Of a stretch of 64,000 bases of DNA, positions 35,190 through 47,293 are shown piece by piece. Origin of the DNA: Branchinecta lynchi (taxonomy: Eukaryota; Arthropoda; Branchiopoda; Anostraca; Branchinectidae); the NCBI GenBank assembly GCA_023053575.1, contig JAKZAP010000014.1:18626938-18690937 (forward strand). The letters run 5' to 3'. A program made the translations under genes and the position numbers. The notes under the pieces are model-generated. The model searched no databases. It was not told where the DNA came from and was given only the letters and a program-made list of their open reading frames with translations. Position 1 is the first letter of the stretch. Every line of letters starts with the position of its first letter.

Positions 35190-35500
35190 TTTGACGGAGC
35201 AAAACGGATAAGTCAGCTACAGTTTATTACAGCTATATTTGGCCCTTCTTGGCAAGGGTCCTCTTTAGGCTCAAGCCGCTCAAGCTGGTTGGAGTTTCAA
35301 AATTGCTCCGCTCAAAATTGGTTGGAGTTTTCAGAGAAGAAGTGCACAATATCAGACATTTAAGGAAGAATCTTTAATTGTTTATCCACAAGTTCATTTT
35401 CCAGCTTGAGCGGCTTGAGTCTAAAGAGGACCCTTGCCAAGAAGGGCCAAATTTAGCTCTAATAAAATGTAGCTGACTTATCCGTTTTGCTCCGTCAAAT
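35190..35500. mobile_element. Foldback element (CAAGGGTCC family)
   Basis: TTTGACGGAGCAAAACGGAT and its mirror ATCCGTTTTGCTCCGTCAAA; TTGGCAAGGGTCCTCTTTAG and its mirror; CTCAAGCCGCTCAAGCTGG and its mirror. About 90-bp arms around a 120-bp loop. The best preserved copy of this family. Confidence 0.82.
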
Positions 35501-35649
35501 GTGTAAGCTAATGTCTATGCTACTATGGAATATGAGCAGGGGTAGAACCCCCACGACAGAGTCCTGCTGTCATCAGAACTCTTGAATATTGGTTTGGTGT
35601 CCAGCGATCCAGAATATAATGGAGTGGTTATTTGAGCGAGTCATTCCCT

Positions 35650-36275
35650 ATTCTAAATGGTGTGCGGCAAGGTGGGGTCCTCTCACCATTACTGTATAAA
35701 CTTTATGTAGGTGATCTCAACCTGCGTTTGGCATAAACTGGGGCTGGTTGTTTCATTGGTGGTCTTTGCTCTAATAACCTGAGTTATGCTGATGACCTGG
35801 TTATTTTATCTCCTGCACTGGCTGCACTAGATCCTCTACTTTCAATATGACTTGCGTCGGCTAATGATATAGTATATAACACGGATAAGACCCAGCGTAT
35901 GGCATTTATTCCCTGAGCCCTTTGAAACACAACCCTATGGCATTGCTTTCTGGACTGTCACTGTCTTTCCTTGAATCCTACAAATATCTTCGGTTCACGG
36001 CGGCTCCGTCCCCGAGTGACGAGCTCTATTTTAAGGCACTTTCACGTTCGCTGTGATGCAAGTGTTCCCCTTTTTAATGTTACTTCGTCGCTACCAAAAA
36101 TCATTGACAACCGAGCCCAACCTGCGCACGACCTTCTCCACTGCTTCCTGGCCGAAGATTGAAAATTAGTGTCTTTTCTGTGTCTTTATGTGTTTTATTT
36201 ATTTTCTTATATTTACTCCGCTCTTTCGAAATGGCGGGTTATAAATAAATTACTTACTTACTTACTAGTGCTAAC
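35650..36275 (+). pseudogene. Non-LTR reverse transcriptase fragment (CR1/L2-like), degenerate
   Basis: Frames give GVRQGGVLSPLLYKLYVGDL, then, after a stop, LSYADDLVILSPALAALDP. GVRQGGxLSPxLF and the YADD catalytic box are reverse transcriptase motifs of non-LTR elements. Stops and frameshifts show it is dead. The 3' end at 36232-36270 has TTATAAATAAATTACTTACT with an ACTT tail, a short tandem tail as in CR1 or L2 elements. I rate the superfamily as probable, not certain. Confidence 0.8.
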
Positions 36276-37329
36276 GTACTTATTCGTAAGTTACAGAAAT
36301 GCGACCCTGCAGTTGTTCGGTCTGTTCGATTTCTTCTGTGTTTTACCCGACAAATGTTATCAGGATTTTATTTCTTGCGTATGACGCCAACTAGTCGACC
36401 GACGCTCAACAAAAGCATATAAATTATATTTCCTCTGTGTGTAATCTTTGTCTGTTAAGGGTGAGAACTCTCTTCAGATTCTTTAGAACAGAACCCCTCT
36501 TTTTGGTCGCTTCTCCGTCTTTCACTAAATGTCACCCATGACATAGGAGCTGCCATCCCATGGCAGCAGAAAGGTCCCGCAGAAGTAGGGCGGTCAACAA
36601 CTTTCGCGTACGTGAGCCCTAGTTCTGTCGGAGAAGAAGATCACCCTTTCAAATCATATTTAAACTGGAGATCGGTTTCTATCGTCCAAGCACTGCCTGT
36701 TCACTTGTATGTTAGTCAGTATCATAAATATAACTAGCTATTTCGTATACCCACTTCGCACCAGCTTAGGCCCGAGTACTCCACTCGTAACATCCCGACA
36801 CTAAATTGTAGTGCTTCCGGAATGTTTGTTGGTGGTGGCCTCCCATCTTTCCCAGACACGGTTGTCACGAGCTCGACCCAAAAAAGTGTCACAATTGCTG
36901 ACAAAAAGGAGCTTTTTGTCACCTCGATTTTTTTTATGCAGCCCACTGCACAACGCGCAAAATGCGAATAAGCGAATAACTGGTAATAACTGAATTTGTA
37001 ACAACATGTTTCAAAACATTTCTTAATTGTCACATCACAGTTTCGTAACAAAGTTTAATAGGAAATGAGCTTTATTTAAGGCTTCAAACTATTTTTGTGT
37101 CCTAAATCAAAGTAAAGTACATGTTTTGGCAGTGTTTTGGGGGCGGTAATCCGTCACTTTAGTAAAGTAAATAAAAAAGTGATTTTCTGACCTAAAAAGA
37201 GTCATTAGCAAAAAAAGGTGTCACTTTCAGAGAAAATGTGTCACGGTGTCATCAAGAGCCAAAAACTGTCACACTTGGCAACCCTGTCCCCAGAACTGCG
37301 TAGGAAATGATCCCTCTCAGTCCAGACAA

Positions 37330-37565
37330 GGATACTTCCTTCGGACAATGGTGCATTCTGGTGCATCGGCGGCGCGTTTTCGCCTCTCTCTGCCGCCTTG
37401 GTGGACTTGGACTTGGTCTGATGAGATCTGCATATAACAAACTTGATGTTGAAGCACCATTTTGTTGCTTGTTTCTCTCCCTTTGTTTTGCAATTGATTT
37501 ATTTGTTGTTGTTTTTTTGTATGTTTGCGAGTGGTCCTTAGTTCAATAAACAAATAAATAAATTG
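37330..37565 (+). repeat. Probable non-LTR 3' end
   Basis: Ends in CAATAAACAAATAAATAAAT after a T-rich stretch (TTTGTTGTTGTTTTTTTG). No clear protein. Confidence 0.35.
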
Positions 37566-37689
37566 GAAAGCGTAGGCCTACACTAGGAAGTTAAATTTTC
37601 AGAAGTACTATATTTTAATACGACAATTAAAACATTCAATTCGGTTGCTGTTTTTTTGTGAGTTATGCTGACGGGTGTTCCGATTTTGT

Positions 37690-37822
37690 AGTACAAATGT
37701 GTACATTTGTACTAATGTGTGTGTGTACAAATGTGTACATTTGTGTCCACAATAATCATAGCCCATCGCATGTAATGTTTGTGTGTACAAATGTGTTCAT
37801 ATGTGTCCACAATAATCATAGC
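37690..37822. repeat. Tandem repeat with GTACAAATGTGTACATTTGT palindrome
   Basis: GTGTGTACAAATGTGTACAT, then GTCCACAATAATCATAGCCC, then a second diverged unit ending GTCCACAATAATCATAGCCC. The unit is about 70 bp. Confidence 0.7.
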
Positions 37823-37910
37823 CCAACGACATAATAATAGTGGTTCTTCCCCAATTTTCCGAGGTCAATATTTCAATATAACCCATTTACCCGACTATTT
37901 CGAGGCTTTA

Positions 37911-38515
37911 AAGCACAATGTACACTTCTGATGCTTTACTTTGTATTAAATGCTTCACAAATAAACATTTCCGACTTCCTTTAGAAGGCGCTACGAAATC
38001 GGCCGTTTTCTTGTTATCCCTTGTCTTTACCTCTTTGGCATTTCAGCGATCCAAATCTTAAGAGCTGGGTTACCGTGGCAGGAAGTTCAAAAACTCCCAG
38101 CAATGCTTGATAGAAGAGGATATATTTGAGATGTCACCAAAGTCAAGCCGCAGATGCAGTTTACCTGGTTGTTCTAGTGTTTCATTAAAAGTTCCATGGC
38201 TTGAAGTGTCTATTAACAGTTTTTCTGTGTGGAATAGTGTTATGAGCTTGATTGGCTTACTTTATAAAATATACCAGAATATGCAATAAGCTTATAAAAA
38301 TAACATAGCTACAAAATCATTCAAAAACAAATAACCTATTCAAATCTGAATTATACAAGCTGATTTATGCATAAAATAAAGATCTACTAAGTATTATAAG
38401 AAACATCACTTTTATCTTTGTCCAAGCTAGTAAAATGAGCATGTACTGGCCCAACAAATTACGCTTTGAAATATCACAGAGAGGAACTGTTGAAAAAGCT
38501 GCTGATAGGGGGTAA
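37911..38515 (+). repeat. Dispersed ~600-bp repeat, copy 2
   Basis: Direct-orientation relative of 25440-26045. It keeps a frame (38107-38289) with SPKSSRRCSLPGCSS, which is a weak CxxxxC pattern that might be a zinc-binding start, for example of a THAP-like domain, but no further residues support that. Confidence 0.75.
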
Positions 38516-38639
38516 GCAAATAGCTTGATGTGCCCATTGAACTTTAAGTTTAACGAAGAAAAAATCGCTGCATGATACCAAAGAAAGAGATTCTATCTGA
38601 TTACTTATTCTTGGTTTAACCAAATACGGCTGAGATACG

Positions 38640-38975
38640 ACAGACTGTTCGCCCACCATTTGCACTTCAAGATCCGAGCCTCGTTTTTGTTGCAATCGCG
38701 CTGCCGCATCGCTGCTGCAGCACTTCTTTGCTTTTGCATAATATGCGTTTTTGGATTCACTTTCTTCTTGGTTGAAGCGGCAGCGCTGCAGCATCTTGCA
38801 GCGAAGCACGGACTTGGTCGGGGAGCAAGTCCGTGATTCTCGAGAAGCGCTGCCGTCTTCCTCGGAAGCGCTGCAGTGCAAAAACGGATGTAGAAAGAAT
38901 CAGTCCGGAATCGGCCGAGAAGTGACCTGCAGCATGCAACGAAAACGAGGCTCCGATATGAAAATGCGTTACTTC
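38640..38975. mobile_element. Foldback MITE rich in GCAGCGCTGC palindromes
   Basis: Outer pair GATCCGAGCCTCGTTTTTG and its mirror CGAAAACGAGGCTCCGAT. Several internal short palindromes: GCAGCGCTGCAG, GAAGCGCTGCC, and AGTCCGTG/CACGGACT. Confidence 0.65.
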
Positions 38976-39607
38976 GTTTCTCCCCTCTTCATATAATCGA
39001 TTTTTTTGCAAATGAACTTTTTCTTTTCGATTTGTATTACCTCTATGTGCTTCTACCTCTATGATTGAAAAATGTAGCACTATAATTCCTTTTTTTTTTA
39101 TGTAGTTTCGGCGTAGTTTCGCTTAAAAGCCGTTTTATTTGTCCATTCCATTTGCTGTAGTTTCAAACCCGAAACTACGGAGCTCAATCTACAAACTACC
39201 TCGCCGACGTAGTTTGGTGTAGTTTGACTTTTCGGAAACAAGAACTCAATAAAACGCAAGTAAGACAAAACAAGAGCCAAACTACAAACTTTGAGGAAAC
39301 AAAAGTGAATCCAATAAACCCAACTTATATATATGTATACAATATATGAGTAAGTCCAAAACACGCCAGTGATTCTCAGGAAGAAGGAGCAAACGTGTCC
39401 GTAACAACTCAAAATCAACGACTCAAATCCCAAGTCAGTGCAGCTGTGACACCGTTTCTTCGCTTCCTCCGCAGGTAACCGGAGATTCTGCATCGGAAGG
39501 GAGAGATCCCAGAGAGGTCATCAAGAGTATTACAGCGGTAGACGATTGCCGAAAAACAAATCTATTTTGGGACAGGCATAATAGCGGACTTTCTTCAGAA
39601 ATGACAT

Positions 39608-40028
39608 TAGTTGCGTTTTTGCAGATACCATGGTATCTGATACCACGGTCTAAAGTCGTTTTTGCAGTTATCGTGGTATCTGATACCACTATCAAAAGAC
39701 GTGTTTGCAGTTATCGTGGTATTTGGGCAGTTATCGTGGTAACAGATATCCAGATAGCACGGTCCGACCGCGGTAACTGGTCGTGGTATCTGAAAAAGTC
39801 ATCTCACTTTCATCAATTTTTGTCAAATTGGTGGGAAAGAAGTTTGGCACTTAGTGATGTGACTGAATATCTGTTTTTCTTTCGGGATGACTTCGATAAG
39901 TGCAGTTTCGGCAATTGTCGTTTTAGCATAGCAACCGTATATCAGATACATGGTAACTGCAAAAATGTCTAATTACAGATCCAGTTACCGTGGTAACGGA
40001 TACCAGGGTATCTGCAAAAACACAACTC
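39608..40028. mobile_element. TAGTTGCG-type element, fullest copy
   Basis: Starts TAGTTGCGTTTTTGCAGATA and ends TATCTGCAAAAACACAACT. The inside repeats GTTATCGTGGTATCTGAT and CCGACCGCGGTAACTGG. It differs from 8765-9160 by small changes only. Confidence 0.8.
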
Positions 40029-40244
40029 TTTAATCAGGAATATAACATTTCCTCATCTTCGCTTCATTAGACTTCGAAATGCACGATTTTTCAAACTAAC
40101 ATTCTCTGAGTCAGGGTGAACTGCCTCCTGTCGGGCCAGGAGGCCTTTTAATGAACGTCACTATTAGAGCCGGAACGGAAAAGTTAAAAAAAAAATCCCT
40201 TAGCAAACTCAAAAGAATTGTGTGTTCAAATCAAAGATATAACA

Positions 40245-40805
40245 AGACCAATGGCTTCGACGGGATTCACAATATTTAATATTTGATCCAGACAGTTAAA
40301 TATTTTTGTTTTTTAAATTTAGAAACAGATCAAGGCTTATAGTTGGGGTTGAAACACTTTCGAAACTCAAACAAACAAAACCAAAGGTGTCGATGGGATC
40401 CCACAAATCTAATATTTGATTCAGACAATAGGGTCTTGTCTTCGCCAGATCCAGTCTTCGCCAGGCTAGTCATCAGAGAAAACCAAGTTCAGATATACCT
40501 CTATAAGCCATATCTATTTTGACGATACTGACCGAGACTTCCTGCTTTACTTCTGCGAAGTTTCCGGCTTATCCGGAAATCCGGAGCGAACTACTAGTCC
40601 AGCAAAAAAAGAAAATTCAGAAACGAATCCAGCATATCTCCTTATCCCTATAAAGAACGTCTAATCAACTTTAACTAAAACTTTGACTTAAAAAAATTCC
40701 GGTTACAACCGGATTCCGGACTAATTATATGCTCACAGACAGACGGACAGACGGAAAGTTTTGCGATGTCATAGATATCCCTCCACTTACGTTTTGGAAT
40801 CCCAA
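40245..40805 (+). repeat. R1 family, shortened
   Basis: GATGGGATCCCACAAATCTA, two or three internal core repeats (TTCCGGTTACAACCGGATTC), then CAGACAGACGGACAGACGG and ACTTACGTTTTGGAATCCC. Start is diverged. Confidence 0.65.
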
Positions 40806-42769
40806 AAACAAGATGGGTTTCCAGTTAAGCTTGAAAGAGTTAAAAACTGGACGCATTCTAACATCTGCAATGTCTAGATGTTGTTCAGAAACTATAGGAC
40901 TGGTTCGGCAATGGGATCATCTATGGATGCGTCACTACAGTGACGCGACTAGAAAGCAACCAAATGGACAAACTCAAAACAGACAAAAACAAGAAGTTCA
41001 CTAAAAGCAATAAACCAGTTGCCTAAACATAAACAATAAAAGCTAAAAGTTCGACGTATCAATTTCTTTCAATATTTTGGTTTTGAAGTTTTATATGGCA
41101 GGTATTCTGTCCCCATTGAATATTTTCGTGAGAGGGTAGAACCAAGAACTGATACAACCCGAAGCATAAGTCGATAGAACATAATCAGTACGATGTTGTT
41201 ATGTTTGTTGATAGTGTGTTATGTTCTAATTTAGGGAAGGAAAATAACGAAACTGTTGTGATACTGGGCAGAAAATCCTCTAGTATGCATTGCATGTTTT
41301 AGATTTCAGACAGAAAGGATACGGTGATATATACAAAAGTATCCCTGTTCTTTCTCCCCTTTTTTTACGCCATATCGAATCACTTCTTTTACCTAAATTA
41401 TCCTTCTACAAATATGTTTAAACTTTCAAAATGTGAGGATACTCTTAATGTCATCGAACCTAAGATATTTCCAATTTTATCTTATATGGTTTAGTGCTTT
41501 GTCATCTTCTTCTCTTGAAGTTTCCGTGATATTATCTTAGTCCCTTAATATTCAGCTAACAGTTGAACAAATATTTCACGATGTTACCAAGGGCGAAGGA
41601 ACACGAGATACCACTTAGCAGTGTTTTCTTATGTGCCTGGGGGGATCGTGAAAGGTTGGTAAGTAGATATCTTCTGTCATTGCCAAGTGTTCCTGAAATG
41701 CTTGTGATACTTCTAGATGATGAGATTGCATTATCCAATTGCCGAACAGGCGAACGTGGAGCATTCCAATGCTATAGCCCCTGGTGGAGATATCTGCCGT
41801 CCTGCACTTAGAACTCCTTGCGGAATTAAGACCCCAGCACAAAATATACTTTTGTAAACACTAACGTTTCCACCCTCGAACACCACCATAGGTATCCGCT
41901 ACCCCTAAACTGGGGACTAAACGACGATTCAGACAAGGTCACACAGCTGGACGAAAATACTTAAAGGACTCCTCTGGCTTATTCTGCCTTTTATAATACA
42001 CTTAGCTCACATATGGAATTATAAGCTTCTAAAATCCCCACCTTTCTCCATTGTTTCGTTTCGTATCTACGAATTTGTAGCGCTTTTTGGCCTTGCCGAG
42101 TTTTCCCGTCACCCAACGAAAAGTTTGCCGGAATTTTCAACGTCCGCTGACAAATCTTTCACACATAAGGATGTGATTATCTTCTGTTTATTACTTCTTT
42201 TATTTGCTTGTTTTTCCCACTTTTTAACGAAGGCACGTTCAGTTTTCAAATTTTTTCGCCCAGCCGCCGCGTCGGGGAGCAGGAGGGCTGGAGATATTCG
42301 AAAAGCGCTAACAAGAGAATCGCTAGTTTCGGGTAGGAAGTAATGGTATTTCCGAAAACGTTTCCGAAAAACTATTTCATACGGAAAAGATCATTTCTAG
42401 TAAGAGTTGTGCTTTAAAAACTGAAGCGCCGTGCTTAAAACGTGGGAAAACTGAATAAAAGATAGAACTCCAAAACAGAAGATGACCCGATGTCCATGTC
42501 CCGAGGTCCAAAATGAAAACAATACTTTGAAGCTTCTCATGTCCTTATGTGTGAAAGAGTAGTCGGCGGACCTTGATGATTTTGCTATAAAAGTCAGGCT
42601 TCACCTTCCGGATTCCAGACGTAGGCTTCCGCATAGTCAAGCCAACCCTTCCAGATATATTTGCGTTGCCTGACTGGCAAAACTCGGCTGGGATGGAAAA
42701 ACAGTAAAAAGTCGTAGGTATAAAACGAAACAATGACGAAAGGGGGGGGCCCACATTCCATAGGCGAGC

Positions 42770-42931
42770 TACACTGTAAACAAAAATCTTGCAGTATTTG
42801 CTACTGGGATTAATCTTGTCTTTATTGAGATAAGAATATCCCTAATTCGGATTAATTTTATCCCAATAGAGATAAGATTAATCCCAGTAGCAAATACTGC
42901 ATCCTTATTCGGAGAAACTTTTTACAGTGTA
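42770..42931. mobile_element. Tc1/mariner-like MITE
   Basis: 162 bp, TACACTGTAAA to TTTACAGTGTA, with inner arms CAGTATTTGCTACTGGGATT and its mirror. Ends with TA on each side, consistent with a TA target. The two arms are well preserved. Confidence 0.78.
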
Positions 42932-43415
42932 TAGGGATAATTTAAAAGGCAGAATTTGCAAGAGCTGTAGAGTTCCAGCAGTTGGCGGGGTTCCTCAGGG
43001 TAGGTGGCTCTAAGAGTACATATTTTTAAGCGGACTCTGTTTAGTCACCTGAAGAGTATCACCCCCACCACCACCACCCGGAAATAGGGGGCAAACGGGC
43101 GAGAAAAGGTTAACAGCAAGATTATCTATTTTTCTACAAAAGAACCGCCAGCATAGGAATTAAATGCGAACAGCGTTAGGTGTCCCCTGCTCCCTACAAC
43201 CCCCCACCCCCAGTGTGTAGGTGAGGGAAACACCGACGCACCCCCCAAATTCATTACACAAATGAATGGGATTAGGCTACTACCTCGACCAGGAATCAGA
43301 AATGTTCCTGCCAAGAGCAAACTGTTTATCCTATGTATTCGCTAGGGCCGTTGGGTTTAGCAAATAAATCCTATTTTATAAAATTGTATGCAAATAATAT
43401 AGAAAGTTCAAGAGC

Positions 43416-43960
43416 CACTGCTATTTCCTACTCCACCCTACACCCAAACAGCGTACCGCAAGTCTTTCAAATGCTTTCGTTTGCATTGCAAACACACCGA
43501 CCAAGTTAAACACAAGAAAGAAGTTCTGAGGAAAGTTGGGGGACACTTTCGCGTGAACGACTGTTGAACTCTACAGAAGATACGATCCACTCCAAAATGC
43601 CAATCGATGATGCCATTAACATGACAACGGGTTGAGACAGAGGAAGATGCCATCTTCCTCTACCCGCACAACGTCGTTGAAGGTCAGGCACCCATTCAGC
43701 ATGACGGTGCCGTCACCCGTCGAGCTCTTCACGCGAAAATGACCACGGGGTAGGACGGCATCAACGTAAAAACACCCATCATGGACGTAACATCCGACGC
43801 AGCCATCCACCCAAAAATATCCGCTAAGTTTGGTCCAAATTTGACAAGAAATTACGGTGCCCACCAAATCCCGGACTTCCGAGTGGCTAGAACTGATCGC
43901 GGAATGGGATACTCGAAATCTAACAAGGAAAGAAACCGAAACTGAATGTCGAACGTACAA
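43416..43960 (-). other. Unrecognised open frames (114 and 71 codons)
   Basis: Two overlapping minus-strand frames. The longer (43616-43960) contains FWVDGCVGCYVHDGC and FRVKSSTGDGTVMLNGC, and it is less biased than the repeats around it. No family is recognised. It may be a decayed mobile-element protein or chance, and it lies within the 16-kb receptor intron. Confidence 0.2.
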
Positions 43961-44059
43961 ATCACAGTCGCATTCCCATCAGGAGTTAACGAACATCGTA
44001 ACGTTTATTTACATCATTCAGTACTGATACGACAATAGAGTTATTTTAAATCTCCCCAC

Positions 44060-44375
44060 GTTGGCCCAAAGATACGAGCAGATTATCCTGAGGTTTGGGG
44101 AGTTTCTTCTCTCCAACCCCCGGCATCGAGACATCTTACCACCCACTGCACCGCCCAACAACCGTACGCGTCACCAAAATAAACTGGTTCCAGTAGCTTC
44201 GCCAACGAACCGCCACGCAAATTCGTTTGTACCTTCTTTTACGGATTTGCTAAACAAAGCCGAGTGATATTTCCTTCTTTTTTTTGTTTTTTTGTGATAG
44301 TTTGTTATTAAGTATAGTGAAGCAACGCAAATTAGCTGTCAGCTACGATGTTGTTTAAATAAACCTATCTCTATC
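44060..44375 (+). mobile_element. Non-LTR retrotransposon C-terminus and 3' end, copy 2
   Basis: Encodes HRDILPPTAPPNNRTRHQNK then LVPVASPTNRHANSFVPSFT and a stop, matching 32.93-33.05 kb. The 3' end is TTTAAATAAACCTATCTC with a CTAT tail. Confidence 0.6.
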
Positions 44376-44442
44376 TATCAACTTATCTCTTTGTTTCTGA
44401 ACTCCGTTGCGGAGCAACACTTAGGTTTTGTCCTGTTTATAT

Positions 44443-44640
44443 TAGTTGCTTTTTTGCAGATACCATGGTATCTTGATACCACGGTCTAAAATCGTTTTTC
44501 GCAGTTATCGTGGTATCTGCCCAGTTATGGTAGTATCTGATATTCAGATAGCACGGTCCGGTAACTGATAGTGTTATCTAGAAAGTCATCTCAGTTTGAT
44601 CAAATTTTATCAAACTGGTGAGAAAGAAATTTAGCTTGAA
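44443..44640. mobile_element. TAGTTGCG-type element, truncated
   Basis: TAGTTGCTTTTTTGCAGATA, CCATGGTATCTTGATACCAC, AGTTATCGTGGTATCTG. The right part is missing. Confidence 0.65.
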
Positions 44641-44709
44641 GTTTACACACGAGCAGAGGTTAGGAGCTACGACGCACATCACGTTACGTTACTTGTACAA
44701 TTAGCTTCA

Positions 44710-44935
44710 TTTCAAAGTAAAAGCCGATTGGTTCTCTGGACGCACTCAAGAGTGGGTCAGTGTGCCTCCTGCTCTTACTTCTTTGCTATGAGCAATGGCG
44801 AAGACGGCTATCAACTCAAAGCTAGTACCTCTGGCTCAGCTCAGTTTTGTCGAGGTATCCATAGTCGGTGCATGGGGACCAAAGACGGAGGTTCTATGAG
44901 ATTATTTGTTCTTGGTGCCACTTTCGGTAATTTAA
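44710..44935 (-). repeat. SINE body fragment (inverted)
   Basis: The complement has CACCAAGAACAAATAATC and TAGAACCTCCGTCTTTGGTC, the body seen at 10955-11000. The tRNA-like head is not seen. Confidence 0.5.
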
Positions 44936-45227
44936 GATAATTATTAAGCATACAAAACTAGAAAAATACGACTGAACTGATTAGACTTTCCTACATATCG
45001 ACGATGTTTTTCCAAAAGGTTATAAGCAACATTTTTTTCTAAAATCCCTATCCACACCTATCGAACATGCCCTATTCTTTGCCAAAGCGAAGCAACCCTT
45101 ACGGAGTTACAGAGTTTTAGTTCTGGGACTTTTAGACCTTTCCTGGACCATTAATTTGATTCACGCTTACGACCCACTGCGGACATTCTTTATTATTGAT
45201 GCTGGTTAGATTGTTCATGTTGTTTGA

Positions 45228-45546
45228 ATGAATGAATGAATTTTATTGACCCACTGCACTAAAATGAGGACTAGTGGAGTATAATAAAAGAAACTGGAAA
45301 AGGAAAAAAACAAAAACACAAAGTACCGAACAATAACAATAACACTTAAAGGACGGTAACTAATCATACTCGATCATTCCTGGCCGTACAGACGGGTGAT
45401 TCAGGGGTGGTTGCAAGAATTTCGTTTAGCTTGTTTGTTGTTGTTCTTTTTTCGTTATTTATCGTTTTGTTTCCTTCATAATACTCCGTATTTTGTGTTT
45501 TATACTTTACGGGTAATAAAGTTCATTCATTAATTCATTCATTCAT
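45228..45546. repeat. Two facing non-LTR 3' tails
   Basis: At 45228-45250, GAATGAATGAATGAATTTTA followed by TTGACCCACTGC is a tail in minus orientation. At 45515-45545, GTAATAAAGTTCATTCATTA and ATTCATTCATTC is a tail in plus orientation. Almost nothing else of either element is recognisable. Confidence 0.4.
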
Positions 45547-45646
45547 AAACGTGAAATTTTTTTTGCTGTTCCCATAAAAGCTGAAAAATGGAGCTCGTAA
45601 CCTTTTGAGAAAACACCTTCGATATTAACCCTTCAGAAAGACTTAC

Positions 45647-45787
45647 CTCTCCAGCGAAATCTATCTGGACAGACTGTCGTCGAGTTTTCTATCAGGTATG
45701 CATTGAGTGCCGCAAGGCTCGGCGTCTTCCTAAGTGTTCCCTCATCGTCACTCCATTGGTACAGCATTCTGTCTCGCTCGTAGGATA
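45647..45787 (-). CDS. pHCl: Loop-C exon of chloride channel ligand-binding domain
   Basis: A 141-nt exon (2 + 46x3 + 1). It encodes SYERDRMLYQW followed by SDDEGTLRKTPSL and ends in TTVCPDRFRWR. SYxxDxMxYxW is the conserved strand after the Cys loop. The later part corresponds to loops F and C of the agonist site, with a cysteine shortly before the next exon's ISCLRV, which could form the second disulfide seen in many anionic Cys-loop receptors. The acceptor is TTCCCAG (45788-45794) and the donor is GTAAGT (45641-45646). The final G completes Gly with GA of exon A or GT of exon B. A possible N-glycosylation site, NST, is present. The domain lies outside the cell and binds the ligand. Confidence 0.92.
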
Positions 45788-45900
45788 CTGGGAATACAAA
45801 GTCGAGAATCAGTAGGGTAGTAAACCCAGAGCAAAATAACTTTAGAGAGTAATGCGCGGACTTCGAAAAAGTGACGCACAATCAAATCGCAGCGACACTA

Positions 45901-46924
45901 CCCGATGAAAATTTATCTCAAAATAGAACTATGAAGTAGTACGAAAAAGTAGCATGCAGTACTAACTGATGCTACTACATGGTTCTACTTCAAGGCTACC
46001 GTGTTACTACATACTACTATATGCTACTATTAGCAAGACTGGATGCTACTATGTTAAGACAGGATGCTACTGGATACTACTACTTAAGATTGGACCAGTC
46101 TGAGGCACATTAAATGATAGTATTCTTTGCTATTAAATAGTATTACATGCAACTTTTTCGTACTACTACCATACTACTACGCAGGCTACAAATTTTTCAT
46201 CGGGTAGCTCCCCTAGAGGACACGAATATCCTTACTGAGACTCAACCAGCACCAAATCTTAGCCTTGCTAGATTTTCTACGTCCGCCACTGCACACACGA
46301 ACAAAGCGAGCTGGGCGGCGCTGCGACGGAGGCCCATTCTTGATGCATGGGAAGGATAGGTCTTTTACATTACTTTACATTACAGGATTATTTTGCTCGA
46401 CCAAACCAGTAACTGACCACTCATATTAAACTCACTCCCCGTTGTTTTTCTGGCTGGTGGTCTAAATGACAACCTAGTAAGCCAACCAAAGCTTATTTCT
46501 TTCTGATTTTCAGCAACTATACTGCTTAATGATCCTAAACATAATCCCTTATAGCGTTCAATTAACTGCCGATTCTGGCACACTGTATAATTTCTCTACT
46601 GTTTTGTTTGCTAGTAGGTTCCCGGTGAAAAATTTGTAGCCTGCGTAGTAGTATGGTAGTAGTACGAAAAAGTTGCATGTCATACTATGTAATAGCAAAC
46701 AATACTATCATTTAATGTGCCTCAGACTGGTCCAATCTTAAGTAGTAGTATCCAGTAGCATCCTGTATTGTATAGTAGCATCCAGTCTTGCTAATAGTAA
46801 CATATAGTAGTATGCAGTAACAGGTTAGCCTTGAAGTAGAAGCATGTAGTAGCATCAGTTAGTACTGCAAGCTACTTTTTCGTACTACTTCATAGTACTA
46901 TTTTGACATACATTTTTCATCGGG
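45901..46924. mobile_element. Composite inverted pair of CCCGATGAAAA-type elements
   Basis: Left arm 45901-46206 and right arm 46622-46924 are inverted copies. Each is itself bounded by CCCGATGAAAA/CCCGGTGAAAA and TTTTTCATCGGG. Both have runs of TACTACTAC-like words and CAGTCTGAGGCACATTAAAT. A 415-bp spacer between them is unrelated. Its outer end lies close to the loop-C exon (114 bp from 45787). Confidence 0.8.
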
Positions 46925-47293
46925 TTGTCATAATACTGGTTAGGTGTGTAGAAAAACTTGCTTCTCTACTGATTTAATGTTTTCAGTAAATCAACTTTAA
47001 TACGAAATAGGTTAAAGCTAGAAGAGGTCAACATGCAAAATGAAATGATACTGAAATTAAATCGTTTAAAAATTGTATTGAAGGATAGGCCAGGATACGA
47101 CAAAAAACGATTGCCAGCGTTCCTCTCGGATTAATGCACCGAGACAAAGCATGATAGCTTGGGTTCAAGGGTTAAGCTAGTTCTGCAGAGTACGAAACAA
47201 TAATCCATAGATTATTGTTATACATGTGAGTATTGTATTTCTGTGACATGCGGATGTGAACTGGTTAGATGAATTTGCGAACTCTGTTCACAA

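Noticed and set aside
37608..37790. Peptide with repeated MYT/HLYTH words
   Set aside because: Comes from the GTACAAATGTGTACAT tandem repeat.
41563..41842. Overlapping open frames on both strands (82 and 75 codons)
   Set aside because: No recognisable domain and no splice support; chance or decayed repeat.
43506..43653. A CxxxxxxxxxxxDWHFGVDRIFC-like stretch on the minus strand resembles a Cys loop
   Set aside because: The cysteines are 16 residues apart, FPxD is lacking, and it lies downstream of the loop-C exon in gene order. The true Cys-loop exon with exact spacing is at 51156-51238.
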